A stretch of 64,000 nt of DNA from Rhodopirellula sp. (GCA_002701385.1 NZVD01000051.1:6095-70094); one strand, 5' to 3'. Shown: positions 8,968 through 16,930, counted from the stretch's first letter. Notes: generated by a model not told the origin, from the sequence alone. Program-made: numbers and translations.

Positions 8968-9175
8968 CCAAACAAAACTCTTGATTGACTTGAACAGTTC
9001 AGAATTCCAGCTCGCCGTCTAATTGTTCTTCATCTCGTATATCACTCCCCCTATGCTGGCGTTGCTGAGGCTATGGGTAACCAATTTAGCGATTCAAATT
9101 TTGAGGTGATGAATCTGGGTTTGTTAGAATAAATTGCTGATTGCCGAGAAAACGAAAATCGAGGAGTGGATCTTT

Positions 9176-9991
9176 ATGAAACCTACGATTGCATTTGTTA
9201 TCGCCATAACCTGTGGTTCTTTAAATTATCTTTCAGCGGCGGAGCCAATCGCAATCGCTCATCGTGGCCTCCTGCGTCACGCTCCGGAAAATACACATGC
9301 GGCATTTGCAGCCTGCCTTGAACTGAGAATGGGCTTTGAGCTCGATATTCGAACTACATCAGATGGTCATTTGGTTGTCATTCATGATGATAATCTGGTA
9401 CGTACCACTAATGGACCGTCGAAATCTATCCGTAATATCACGCTCGCGGAGGCAAAAGAACTAGATGCCGGAAGTTGGTTTGATGCAGCTTATGCCAATG
9501 AACGCATTCCAACATTCGAAGAGACGTGCGAGTTAATCAAAAATCGGAAACACGGGCCGACGGTGATCGCTTTGAACATTAAAGATATCAATCTAGATGG
9601 AGAGCGGAAATTAATCGAACTCCTTGATAAGTACGCGATGTTCGAATACTCGTTCGCTTTTGATCAAAGTGAAGAAGTCAGCAAGCGGCTAAAGGCATTG
9701 GATCAACGCCTCCGAATCGGTCAAAACGTAAATCGAGGTTCTATAAAGCAAGTACTTGAGAAAAACCTTATTGATGTCTTTTTGTTATCAGACACTCCGA
9801 CAAAAGCAGAAGTTGAGACGCTTCATGCATCAGGGAAACAGGTATTGTTTAATTATGCTGGGAGCGGGCCTCAACGACGAAATACTCAAGCCTGGCGGCA
9901 AGCCTATGATGCTGGAATTGACGGGATGCTAACAGATTATCCGACTATGGCATTGGAAGTCTGGCGAGAAGTGAGAAAGTCAGACGATTAG
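9176..9991 (+). CDS. Exported glycerophosphodiester phosphodiesterase
   Basis: A 271-residue enzyme that hydrolyses glycerophosphodiesters to glycerol 3-phosphate and an alcohol, probably in the periplasm. The ATG at 9176 is supported by a GAGGAG ribosome site 9 bases upstream and by the signal peptide (about residues 1-21, ending near LSAAEP). The GDPD core is clear: HRGLLRHAPENT near residue 27 supplies the catalytic His and the acidic residue, then ELDIRTTSDG, and IHDDNLVRTT holds the second His. The C-terminal TIM-barrel strand ends with GIDGMLTDYP, as usual. It lies 200 bases after the phosphate transporter on the same strand, so phosphate scavenging is a plausible shared theme, but a common transcript is not shown. 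Confidence 0.9.
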   Translation: MKPTIAFVIAITCGSLNYLSAAEPIAIAHRGLLRHAPENTHAAFAACLELRMGFELDIRTTSDGHLVVIHDDNLVRTTNGPSKSIRNITLAEAKELDAGSWFDAAYANERIPTFEETCELIKNRKHGPTVIALNIKDINLDGERKLIELLDKYAMFEYSFAFDQSEEVSKRLKALDQRLRIGQNVNRGSIKQVLEKNLIDVFLLSDTPTKAEVETLHASGKQVLFNYAGSGPQRRNTQAWRQAYDAGIDGMLTDYPTMALEVWREVRKSDD

Positions 9992-10066
9992 ACAGAGCCT
10001 TCATTATGTCGGTCTTAGGTTGTGTGTTTAAGTGTTGCCCGTTAGTGCGGTATCTTCGTTTTCGTA

Positions 10067-11542
10067 TCATTGGTTTTCTGATACCGGCAAGGCGGCTTGC
10101 CAGCCCTGCGTGAGACGTCGGGAGAGAGTTTTAAGAGTGTTTTGGTGACTGTCCTGACCGGCAATGTTTTTCATTTCGTGCGGATCGTTTTGGTGATCGT
10201 ATAGCTCCCGCGCCGTCACATGTTGAGTTTGCCAGAATCGCCACTCGACATACCGGTAGCGACTGGTGCGGATGGCATATCCCATGATTTCTCCGTGACC
10301 GCGGTGTCGGTTTTCCTCTCTGGACCGCGGGTACTGGCTAAAGGCAGCCTGTTTCCAGGGCAGCGCCGGCTGCTTGATCAATGGCTGAAGATTGATCCCT
10401 TCCACTCCCTCGGGCGCGGGCAGCCGACAGAGGGCCGAGAGGGTGGGGTAGACATCGACCAACTCGACGAGGGCGTCGGTCTCGATTCCCCGTTTAGTTT
10501 CTCCCGGTACGGAGAGAATCAGCGGTACGCGAGTGGACAATTCATAGTTGTTGGCCTTAGTCCACAAGCCTTGTTCGCCCAGGTGAAATCCGTGGTCACC
10601 CCAGAGCAGGACGAGGGTGTTTTCTGCCAGCGACAGATCTTGCAGCGATTGCATTAATCGACCGACCTGTGCATCGACATAGCTGACACAAGCGTAGTAA
10701 CCGTGACGTAATTCACGCACCTTACTCTTGGTGAGTTGACCGTGATTGGGGATGTCGGTATACCCTTCCAGCTCTCCCCAACTGCGGATCGCCAGTTCCG
10801 GTGCACCCTCGGGATGCTTGCTGTTGGCAGGCAGGGGGATCTTATTAGGTTCGTAAAGATCCCAATACTTTTGTGGCGCGCAAAAAGGCAAATGAGGTTT
10901 GCGGAAACCGACAGCCAGTAGGAACGGTTGTCCATCCTTTTTGAAAGCCTTGAGTGCCTCCAGAGCCGTGTCGCAGACGATCCCGTCGATGTACTGGTTG
11001 TCTGGCACGCTGGCTGCTTCGCTAGCAGCTCGCTTGAGCCCTTTGCCTTGCAGGTTCGCAGCAGTTGCGTAACGCAACTGAGGGTCACGAACATGATCGA
11101 ACTGGGGTGGAAACGACCAAGACGGTGGATCGCGTGAGGGGGCACCACTGCCGTGAAAAATTTTGCCAATGCTTTGCGTCTTATATCCGTGGTTCTTAAA
11201 GTGCTGGGGCAGGGTCACAATGTCAGCGGCGGCTGTTCGGAAATGAGTTGCCAGGTCCCACACCTTAATGCTGTCAGGTCGACGACCGGTTAGCAACGAG
11301 AGTCGTGACGGGGAGCAAACCGCTTGCTGGCAATAAGCCCGTTGGAAGAGGATGCTTCGGCTTGCCAGTTGGTCGATATTAGGAGTGACGGCGATCTGGT
11401 CGCCATAACATCCCAGAGCAGGCCGCAAATCGTCGATGGCAATTAGCAGGACGTTCTGACGAACTTCCGAGGGCAGCGCAGTACGGGGCAGTGAGATCAG
11501 GGTAGTGGCAGCAATCAACGCGTAGTAATTCAGCTTCATCAT
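10067..11542 (-). CDS. Exported sulfatase, iduronate-2-sulfatase-like
   Basis: A 491-residue type I sulfatase with a signal peptide (about residues 1-24). The formylglycine motif CSPSRLSLLTGR starts at Cys76, which an anaerobic or FGE-type maturase must oxidise. The metal-binding AIDDLRPALGCYG (residues 35-47), GKIFHG and WGDHGFHLGEQGLWTK motifs are all present. The segment FRKPHLPFCAPQKYWDLY is typical of the iduronate-2-sulfatase-like subgroup. Planctomycetes carry many such enzymes for sulfated algal polysaccharides; the substrate here is unknown. No maturase or glycan-lyase gene is adjacent, and the gene stands alone. By eye it is richer in G+C (for example its GC-rich third positions) than the flanking plus-strand genes, which may point to separate acquisition. 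Confidence 0.92.
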   Translation of the reverse strand: MMKLNYYALIAATTLISLPRTALPSEVRQNVLLIAIDDLRPALGCYGDQIAVTPNIDQLASRSILFQRAYCQQAVCSPSRLSLLTGRRPDSIKVWDLATHFRTAAADIVTLPQHFKNHGYKTQSIGKIFHGSGAPSRDPPSWSFPPQFDHVRDPQLRYATAANLQGKGLKRAASEAASVPDNQYIDGIVCDTALEALKAFKKDGQPFLLAVGFRKPHLPFCAPQKYWDLYEPNKIPLPANSKHPEGAPELAIRSWGELEGYTDIPNHGQLTKSKVRELRHGYYACVSYVDAQVGRLMQSLQDLSLAENTLVLLWGDHGFHLGEQGLWTKANNYELSTRVPLILSVPGETKRGIETDALVELVDVYPTLSALCRLPAPEGVEGINLQPLIKQPALPWKQAAFSQYPRSREENRHRGHGEIMGYAIRTSRYRYVEWRFWQTQHVTARELYDHQNDPHEMKNIAGQDSHQNTLKTLSRRLTQGWQAALPVSENQ

Positions 11543-11723
11543 TCTGGTTATAGCCTACCAAAAAAAGGGCAGGCAGTACTTCGTGTTGTGAATTGGTCGT
11601 TGGAAGAAGCTAGACTATTTCCCTATGGCACTGGCTACGCCTGTAAGGGCAGCACCAGTGGATTTATTGACTAGGCCGAAGGGGAATCCGGTGACGGCTT
11701 GGTTGCGTATGAAGCTCATTTAG

Positions 11724-12080
11724 TTGTTGGGGGGATTGAAGAAGGTGATTAACGAAACAACAATTCCCACAAAGGAGCCGGTAGCTGTCAAAATCACATG
11801 CCCTCCGAAATGGATGTTGTGGGATGCCAAGTATGAAATCTTCGTCGGTGAAACCCTGATCGGTAATGGATCATTCAAAAAAGGAGGTGGGGGAGCCTTA
11901 GAACTAGAACCAGGTGACTATGAGCTAGCGATGCGTCATCGGAAGTACCACCAAGTGTTTGAAATAACAATTACATCAGGTAGCCCTAACTCTTTGGAAC
12001 TTACCTATATTCGCAGTGAGGGGTATTGGACTTGTAGGTCCAAGACTCTTGATAAATACTTCCGTTGGCAGATGCAATAG
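11724..12080 (+). CDS. Unrecognised 118-residue protein
   Basis: I do not recognise this protein. The open frame begins at one of several TTG codons (11724, 11727, 11736) or the GTG at 11745; there is no early ATG and no good ribosome site, so the start is uncertain. The body looks like a real beta-rich domain: VKITCPPKWMLWDAKYEIFVG, then a Gly-rich turn KKGGGG, then ALELEPGDYELAMRHRKYHQ and a short C-terminal tail. The alternating pattern ending in LEPGDYEL resembles carboxypeptidase-regulatory or PEGA-like repeats, but I would not name it. It has no signal peptide or membrane helix. It sits alone, upstream of a non-coding stretch that carries the AGACAC motif. Confidence 0.5.
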   Translation: MLGGLKKVINETTIPTKEPVAVKITCPPKWMLWDAKYEIFVGETLIGNGSFKKGGGGALELEPGDYELAMRHRKYHQVFEITITSGSPNSLELTYIRSEGYWTCRSKTLDKYFRWQMQ

Positions 12081-12563
12081 AACAAAGTAGTGCGAGTCGC
12101 CCTGACGCAGCAGCCGAAGCCACTACGCCAGACACACCGCCTATCTAAGCGGGACTCCAAGATGGGGGTAGGGGGTCTGGATCGAATTTCAGACACATGC
12201 CAAAACGCTCTCGGCGAGGCCACCTGGATGTGTCTAAAGCCGCGCTTTAAGACACGTTGAAAATGCCACACGAGAGCCGCTGCTGAGAGCGACTAGGCGC
12301 CGTTTTAAAGCGCGCAGATTGCCGGCTGGAACATAGTGTCGCGCGATGCATTTTAAATGCGTTCAGGGGCGCGATCAGCGTGTCTGAGGGGGTGCTGACG
12401 GGTGTGTCTGAAGCCTTCAAGGTAGCGTGTTCTATACACGTGTTCGTCAGCGTTCGCAGACGTGCCCGTGGTGCTGGCTCGTCGTGCCATGCGAGTTCAC
12501 CGTCCTTGTTGCGATAGTAATATTTCTTCATTACGATAAGTAGGTTCTTTTGAAAGGGTTAAT
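12081..12563. other. GC-rich non-coding stretch with recurrent AGACAC/GTGTCT words
   Basis: No convincing gene fills this 483-base gap. It is more GC-rich than its flanks and holds six copies of AGACAC or its complement GTGTCT (for example cagacacacc near 12111, tttcagacacatgcc near 12186, gtgtgtctgaagcc near 12402). A minus-strand reading frame at 12247-12531 is listed separately at low confidence. Confidence 0.5.
12247..12531 (-). CDS. Possible small protein, doubtful
   Basis: A 94-codon minus-strand frame opens with MKKYYYRNKDGELAWHDEPA, which looks like genuine protein, with an ATG at 12531. After about residue 30 the composition becomes Arg/Ser/Thr-rich and unlike a folded domain, and it runs through the AGACAC-rich GC block. 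There is no clear ribosome site. It could be the beginning of a small gene whose remainder was overwritten by repeat DNA, or a chance frame. I would treat only the first 20-30 codons as suggestive. Confidence 0.25.
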   Translation of the reverse strand: MKKYYYRNKDGELAWHDEPAPRARLRTLTNTCIEHATLKASDTPVSTPSDTLIAPLNAFKMHRATLCSSRQSARFKTAPSRSQQRLSCGIFNVS

Positions 12564-12854
12564 ATGTCTTCTGTGCCGTGGAAAAAACTTTGCTTGGTAG
12601 CGAGTGTCCTGTGTTTTGTTGTTGGGATTTTGGGAGTGGAAATTACTCATAACCAGAGAATAACCGTCATAGAACAAAGCGGTTTTTCAAAAACGGGAAC
12701 TGGTGATTCATCAGAGTTAAATGACCGCTTAGGGACGCTAAACTCGATTTATGAGTTGTCTGGATTCATATTCCTTTGCTCACCGTTGCTTGCGTATCTG
12801 TTCATCTTTTTGAACAGGCGTAAGCAGCCAACAAGCCACAGTCGTCTTAACTAG
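12564..12854 (+). CDS. Small membrane protein with two helices, unknown
   Basis: A 96-residue protein that I do not recognise. The ATG at 12564 has an AAAGGG ribosome site about 6 bases upstream. It has one hydrophobic segment at residues 9-25 (LCLVASVLCFVVGILGV), a soluble loop of about 40 residues containing FSKTGTGDSSELNDRLGTL, a second helix at about 66-85 (FIFLCSPLLAYLFIFL) and a basic tail. The predicted topology is two membrane spans with the loop in the periplasm. No neighbour shares its strand closely: the radical SAM gene begins 300 bases later. Coding status rests on start signal, length and hydrophobic pattern. Confidence 0.55.
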   Translation: MSSVPWKKLCLVASVLCFVVGILGVEITHNQRITVIEQSGFSKTGTGDSSELNDRLGTLNSIYELSGFIFLCSPLLAYLFIFLNRRKQPTSHSRLN

Positions 12855-13160
12855 CCTTCTCCCGTCCCATCATTCCCATCTGTTGTTCGTTAGGTTGACC
12901 ATCTCTCTTTCCAGCAACATTCAGACACATGTGTTTGAGATCAGCCGGCGACTTTGGCAGACTGGATGCTTGGCCGAAGCCGTCGGTATTCGCATTCACG
13001 TGTCTGCTCGATTAGGCTGATCGTCTTCAAACGAGTGGTACACGATTACGTCGACTCTTATCATCGGGCGTGTACAATTTGTGGACTTGGCCTACATTGG
13101 TAAACAATTCAACCGTTGCCACCGTTTACATTCAATGAGTCTACTCTCGACAGAAAATAG
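12855..13160. other. Intergenic region, no gene seen
   Basis: This 306-base stretch has no supported gene. It contains two more AGACAC/GTGTCT words (cattcagacacatgtgtttg near 12919 and cacgtgtctgctcg near 12998). The last 60 bases before 13161 presumably hold the radical SAM gene's promoter, but I see no strong -35/-10 pair. Confidence 0.4.
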
Positions 13161-14252
13161 ATGGACAACTCTTCGGAAAAACAATTTACTGAACGACACC
13201 ATGGTCGGGGAGCCGGTATTCGTCCGAAAAACCGTTTTGTATCACTGGCGGTAATTCAGGATGACGAACATTTGCCAAGCGACCTGGAAACTGATCCGAG
13301 AGGACTTAAGACCGAGTATTTCGAAGATGCGTCTAAAACCGTCGTTTCACAAAACAACAGCCCGGACCTACCCTTCCGTTACAGCCTGAATCCCTATCGG
13401 GGATGTATCCACGGATGCAGTTATTGTTATGCAAGACCAACTCATGAGTTTCTGGGACTGGATGCCGGCTTAGACTTTGAATCTCGGATCATCGTGAAAC
13501 GAAACGCACCGGACCTCTTCCGGGACTGGCTCAACAGACGAAATTACACCTGTGAACCGGTCATGCTGAGTGGAGTTACCGATTGCTACCAACCAATCGA
13601 AAGGGAACTAAGGATCACGCGGCAACTATTAGAGGTTGCCTTTGAAGCCCGACAACCTATTCGAATCATTACAAAAAACGCACTCATCACCAGAGATATT
13701 GACATCCTCAGCCAGATGGCACGCCACCGGCTAATTTTACCCGTGATTTCACTTGCCACTGTAGACAAGCAAATCGCTCAAGCCATGGAACCTCGGACCA
13801 GCACGCCACAGGCCCGCCTTCGTGCAATTCAAGAACTAACCTCCGCCGGAATCCCAACTGGTGTTTTAATTGCGCCAATCATACCCGGACTGACCGACAG
13901 CAGCATTCCTGAAACTCTAAAAGAGGCTTACAAAGCTGGTGCTACCTTTGCGTCACGAAATGTCTTGCGACTTCCTTTGTCGGTCGAACCGGTCTTTCTG
14001 GACTGGCTTCATCACCATTTCCCTCTGCAGGAGGAACGAGTGTTGTCTCGCATACGACAAGTTCGCAATGGAGAACTCAATTCTGCCGCTTTTGGGGAAC
14101 GCATGGCAGGCTCAGGAGTCATCGCAGACCAGATCAATCAGACTTTTAAGTTATTTCGAAAACAACTTGGTTATCTCGATCGTTTTCCAATGCTCAATTG
14201 CGACGACTTCATGCCACCTACGTCATCCTCAGGGCAGCAGCGGCTTTTTTGA
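13161..14252 (+). CDS. Radical SAM protein, PA0069/SplB-like family
   Basis: A 363-residue radical SAM enzyme. The cluster motif is CxxxCxxC at Cys82, Cys86 and Cys89 within NPYRGCIHGCSYCYARP, the form seen in the PA0069 family, often annotated as DNA repair photolyase (SplB-like). A 4Fe-4S cluster and SAM would generate a 5'-deoxyadenosyl radical. The central SGVTDCYQPIERELRITR and PIIPGLTD segments are family-typical. The C-terminus is variable and ends QQRLF. Unlike spore photolyase, these proteins occur in non-sporulating bacteria and their true substrate is not established, so I give no gene symbol. It is a stand-alone gene, with no second radical SAM or partner protein nearby. Confidence 0.88.
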   Translation: MDNSSEKQFTERHHGRGAGIRPKNRFVSLAVIQDDEHLPSDLETDPRGLKTEYFEDASKTVVSQNNSPDLPFRYSLNPYRGCIHGCSYCYARPTHEFLGLDAGLDFESRIIVKRNAPDLFRDWLNRRNYTCEPVMLSGVTDCYQPIERELRITRQLLEVAFEARQPIRIITKNALITRDIDILSQMARHRLILPVISLATVDKQIAQAMEPRTSTPQARLRAIQELTSAGIPTGVLIAPIIPGLTDSSIPETLKEAYKAGATFASRNVLRLPLSVEPVFLDWLHHHFPLQEERVLSRIRQVRNGELNSAAFGERMAGSGVIADQINQTFKLFRKQLGYLDRFPMLNCDDFMPPTSSSGQQRLF

Positions 14253-14268
14253 GTTCAACATATGGATT

Positions 14269-14535
14269 GTGATATTGCTTGGCTTAAACCTTGCGGCTGA
14301 TGTGCTTGGTTTGAAGTCACAGGACTTGGTAATTAAGAACTGGGACGATGGTGAATATGTGCGAGGCTTTCTTATCGACGAGCGAGCCATCGGCCCCACA
14401 CCAAGCGACAAAAACTCTGCCGGTATGTGTTCCCCGCTACTGGCACAGCGGCGTGTGATTCAGACACACAGCCAGGCTGAAGCATCGACGGCACGCGATC
14501 GTCTGAATTGCTTTCAGCAGGCGAGTGCGGTCTAA
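14269..14535 (+). CDS. Possible small protein, doubtful
   Basis: An 88-codon frame that could start at GTG 14269. It begins with a hydrophobic stretch (LLGLNLAADVLGL) and continues KSQDLVIKNWDDGEYVRGFL, which looks protein-like. The last third reads through the AGACAC-containing repeat sequence and is less convincing. There is no ribosome site and I do not recognise it. It may be a decayed fragment; the first 45 codons are the best part. It overlaps no other supported gene. Confidence 0.25.
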   Translation: MILLGLNLAADVLGLKSQDLVIKNWDDGEYVRGFLIDERAIGPTPSDKNSAGMCSPLLAQRRVIQTHSQAEASTARDRLNCFQQASAV

Positions 14536-14575
14536 TTCTTTATTGGGATTCATTAGTTATTGGAGCATTTAATTG

Positions 14576-14680
14576 ATGCGGTGGATTGCGATTCTTTTTT
14601 ACGGGATGTGTGCCATCGAATTTGGCGTTATTGTTTACAAATGCTGCCGAGATTTAATGGCTTCTAAAACAAAGGATTAA
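14576..14680 (+). CDS. Short single-helix membrane peptide, 34 residues
   Basis: A 34-codon gene, MRWIAILFYGMCAIEFGVIV followed by YKCCRDLMASKTKD. The ATG at 14576 is preceded by GGAG at 14562-14565 with 10-base spacing. It has one membrane helix (about residues 3-20), a Cys pair just inside the membrane boundary and a basic tail, which is the usual N-out/C-in small membrane protein layout. The stop is TAA. Function is unknown. Support is the start signal plus an uninterrupted helix; chance cannot be excluded at this length. Confidence 0.4.
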   Translation: MRWIAILFYGMCAIEFGVIVYKCCRDLMASKTKD

Positions 14681-14735
14681 TCACCAACCACCCAGAGCTT
14701 GCCGAGAAGACTTTGGAACACGCTTCAGACATTAC

Positions 14736-14768
14736 AAAAATAGGGATGCGGGGTTTATTCCGCATCCC
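14736..14768 (-). terminator. Rho-independent terminator after tRNA-Leu
   Basis: On the minus strand GGGATGCGG pairs with CCGCATCCC (9 bp, 8-base loop) and is followed by TATTTTTG. It lies about 50 bases past the 3' end of tRNA-Leu and would end the leuA/tRNA-Leu transcript. Confidence 0.8.
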
Positions 14769-14816
14769 ATCAGTTGATATTACTCCACGCTCATTGCTTG
14801 ATCAGCGGGAGCGAAA

Positions 14817-14903
14817 TGGTAGCCGAGGCGGGACTCGAACCCGCACGTCCTAACGGACACAGGATTTTAAATCCTGAGCGTCTGCCAATTCCGCCACTCG
14901 GCC
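14817..14903 (-). tRNA. tRNA-Leu (anticodon UAA)
   Basis: An 87-base cloverleaf on the minus strand. The acceptor stem GGCCGAG pairs with CTCGGCT (first pair G-U). The anticodon stem-loop is CAGGA-TTTAAAA-TCCTG, giving anticodon UAA for UUA codons. There is a long variable arm as expected for leucine, a T-arm with GGTTCGAGTCC, discriminator A73, and an encoded CCA. It lies 91 bases downstream of leuA on the same strand, with no terminator obvious between them. Confidence 0.97.
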
Positions 14904-14994
14904 CATTTCAATTGGCTTATTCAAAACGCTATCTTACCGCAACTCTAAGTTGCCTCCAAGAATAGCGCCCATGGTTTTCTCAAACCATTCTTTC

Positions 14995-16524
14995 TTATGT
15001 CTTCGATTGATTCTCGATGCGATTAACCGCATCTAATATAGCCTGAATCGTCGACTCCACCGTATCAGTCGATGTCCCTCGTCCCCGATAGACACTCCCA
15101 CCATAATCGACTTCCACAAGTACTTCGCCAATTGCGTCGCGACCCAACGTGGCGCTACGTACCTGATAGTCCTTACAAGTAATCTCTAATCCAGTGATTT
15201 TTTCAATTGCCCAAAATGCGGCATCGATAGGGCCATCACCTGCCGCCACTTCTTCTGTGACTTCCTGTCCGTCCCGCGACAACGTCAGTTTGCAACTAGG
15301 AGTTTCCCCAGTACTCGACTTCACATTGAAAGCGACCAAAGTCCATCCACCTTCCGCTTCTCCACCATGAATTCTCTTCTGAATCAATGCGTGGATATCG
15401 CCGTCATAGATCTCTTTCTTCTTATCGGCCAGTTTTTTGAATTCTTCAAAAACTTCCTGCAACTGTTCGCCAGTAAGGTGATAGCCCAGTTCGCGAGCTC
15501 GGTCTCCCAACGCGGCACGGCCTGAGTGTTTACCTAAGACCAAATCCGTTTTCGCTAATCCCACATCTTCCGGACGCATGATTTCATACGTCGTACGCTC
15601 TTTTAGCATTCCGTCCTGATGGATTCCAGCTTCGTGAGCAAACGCATTTTGACCCACAATCGCTTTGTTACGCTGCACAGCCATCCCCGTGATCGATGTC
15701 AGTAGTCGACTGGTAGGTACCAGGCGATGGGTATTAACGTTGGTTTCCAAATTATAAAAATCCTGACGCGTCTTCAGTGCCATCACCACTTCTTCCAGCG
15801 AACAGTTACCAGCTCGTTCACCAATACCATTGACCGTACACTCAATTTGTCCGGCTCCGTTTTGTACGGCTGCCAGACTATTGGCAACGGCTAATCCCAA
15901 ATCATTGTGGCAGTGAATGCTGATTACTGCCTGATCAATGTTGGGCACTCGATTGAAGAGCATCGAGATGGTTTCCCCCATTTGTTGCGGAGTGGCATAA
16001 CCCACGGTGTCCGGGATATTGATAGTTGAAGCTCCGGCTGCAATCGCAGCTTCGACCACTTCACATAGAAAATCATGCTCCGTACGCGCCGCGTCTTCAG
16101 GAGAGAATTCAATGTCGTCACAGTAACTGTGAGCTCGTGTTACTCCCTCAACTGCCCGTGCAATGATTTGCTCACGAGTCATCTTTAATTTGAATTCACG
16201 ATGAATAGCACTGGTGGCCAGGAACACGTGGATCCTACTGCGTTCGGCGTGTTTTAATGCTTCCCAGGCGCGATCGATATCTTTATCACTACAGCGAGCC
16301 AGACCGCAGAAAGTCGTGCCTTGCATTGTGCTACTGATTTCTCTCACGGCTTCGAAGTCACCAGGAGAGGCAATGGGAAAGCCCGCTTCCATGACGTCAA
16401 CGCCCAAGTCAATTAAGGCCTGAGCAAGCTCCAGCTTTTCAGCCAGGTTCATACTACAGCCAGGAGACTGTTCACCGTCTCGAAGTGTGGTGTCAAAAAT
16501 AGTTATATTTCGAGATTCACTCAT
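14995..16524 (-). CDS. leuA: 2-isopropylmalate synthase
   Basis: This 509-residue enzyme condenses acetyl-CoA with 2-oxoisovalerate, the committed step of leucine synthesis. I start it at ATG 16524; an in-frame TTG 18 bases upstream has no better ribosome site. The catalytic TIM barrel begins with [16 protein letters not shown], includes [18 protein letters not shown] and [19 protein letters not shown] (the HxH metal site and the family signature), and is followed by the subdomain [18 protein letters not shown]-terminal LeuA allosteric domain (about residues 380-505) is complete, so leucine feedback is likely. Transcription is almost certainly attenuated by the Leu-rich leader at 16719-16843. 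tRNA-Leu(UAA) follows on the same strand. leuCD are not in the window; leuB is 5 kb away. Confidence 0.96.
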   Translation of the reverse strand: MSESRNITIFDTTLRDGEQSPGCSMNLAEKLELAQALIDLGVDVMEAGFPIASPGDFEAVREISSTMQGTTFCGLARCSDKDIDRAWEALKHAERSRIHVFLATSAIHREFKLKMTREQIIARAVEGVTRAHSYCDDIEFSPEDAARTEHDFLCEVVEAAIAAGASTINIPDTVGYATPQQMGETISMLFNRVPNIDQAVISIHCHNDLGLAVANSLAAVQNGAGQIECTVNGIGERAGNCSLEEVVMALKTRQDFYNLETNVNTHRLVPTSRLLTSITGMAVQRNKAIVGQNAFAHEAGIHQDGMLKERTTYEIMRPEDVGLAKTDLVLGKHSGRAALGDRARELGYHLTGEQLQEVFEEFKKLADKKKEIYDGDIHALIQKRIHGGEAEGGWTLVAFNVKSSTGETPSCKLTLSRDGQEVTEEVAAGDGPIDAAFWAIEKITGLEITCKDYQVRSATLGRDAIGEVLVEVDYGGSVYRGRGTSTDTVESTIQAILDAVNRIENQSKT

Positions 16525-16718
16525 TGGTCTATCTAGTTTCAAACAGGAAAAAATGGAATGCCGGCCTGGTGAACCGGATTATTGGCGTTGCCATTCTGCT
16601 AAGCAGATGTCGGCCTTAAACCGACTCGGTAAGCAGGAGGCATGCATGCCGCTGAAAAGCACATTCTCCGCTATTTCTGATTGTGAACCTGTTTGAAAAC
16701 ATCTATCTGAAAACCATT

Positions 16719-16746
16719 AAAAAACCCGAGGATTGTCGGCCTCGGG
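16719..16746 (-). terminator. leu attenuator terminator hairpin
   Basis: On the minus strand CCCGAGG-CCGACAAT-CCTCGGG-TTTTTT: a perfect 7-bp GC-rich stem followed by six T residues, about 195 bases before the leuA start and 38 bases after the leader-peptide stop. Its 5' arm is also the partner of an upstream antiterminator strand (16779-16789 with 16740-16749), so the two folds exclude each other. Confidence 0.88.
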
Positions 16747-16789
16747 TGCTTGCTGTGGAACTTATTCGGTTACTACATACACCCTAAGG
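16740..16789 (-). promoter_or_regulatory. leu antiterminator pairing region
   Basis: RNA from 16789 to 16779 (CCUUAGGGUGU) can pair with 16749-16740 (GCACCCGAGG): six contiguous pairs GGGUGU/GCACCC, then one mismatch and three more pairs. This uses up the 5' arm of the terminator. The first strand overlaps the leader stop codon, so a ribosome that reaches the stop masks it and the terminator forms, while a ribosome stalled at the Leu codons leaves it free. This is the classical attenuation logic. Confidence 0.75.
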
Positions 16790-16843
16790 TCGTGCTAATA
16801 GCACGGCTAATAGGCTCGGTAAAAGTAATCGGCATGAATGCAT
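16784..16843 (-). CDS. leuL: leu operon leader peptide
   Basis: A 19-residue reading frame, MHSCRLLLPSLLAVLLARP, with ATG at 16843 and stop TAG at 16784-16786. Seven of 19 residues are leucine in three runs (UUA CUU UUA, CUA UUA, CUA UUA). An AGGGA ribosome site lies about 9 bases upstream. It precedes a terminator hairpin and leuA, so its translation rate should report charged tRNA-Leu. Four of the seven Leu codons are UUA, read by the tRNA-Leu(UAA) gene found just downstream of leuA. The same stretch has an overlapping frame starting at ATG 16834 that is not Leu-rich and is rejected. Confidence 0.85.
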   Translation of the reverse strand: MHSCRLLLPSLLAVLLARP

Positions 16844-16881
16844 TAAATTAGTTCCCTGATTTGCCGGACTTGTATTCTTTG

Positions 16882-16910
16882 ACTCTAATTCAGATCCCCT
16901 TACTGTGCAA
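16882..16910 (-). promoter_or_regulatory. Candidate promoter for the leu leader
   Basis: TTGCAC and TAGAGT are separated by 17 bases on the minus strand, about 40 bases upstream of the leader-peptide start. The match to a sigma-70-type consensus is only moderate, but the position is right for a short attenuator leader starting near 16875. Confidence 0.35.
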
Positions 16911-16930
16911 TAACGCAGATGGGAATCCTC

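Larger units (their letters stand above)
14253..14735. other. Intergenic region between radical SAM gene and tRNA-Leu terminator
   Basis: The stretch holds one weak 88-codon frame (14269-14535), a better 34-codon small gene (14576-14680) and one more AGACAC word (gattcagacacacagcc near 14457). The rest shows no feature. Confidence 0.4.

Noticed and set aside
11625-11723. 32-codon frame MALATPVRAAPVDLLTRPKG... upstream of the 118-residue gene
   Set aside because: It has an ATG but no ribosome site and is too short and unconserved-looking to support; the following frame begins right after its stop by definition of the frame.
16775-16834. Second short frame inside the leu leader, starting at ATG 16834
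   Set aside because: It reads MPITFTEPISRAISTTLGCM, is not Leu-rich, and overlaps the better leader peptide in another frame.
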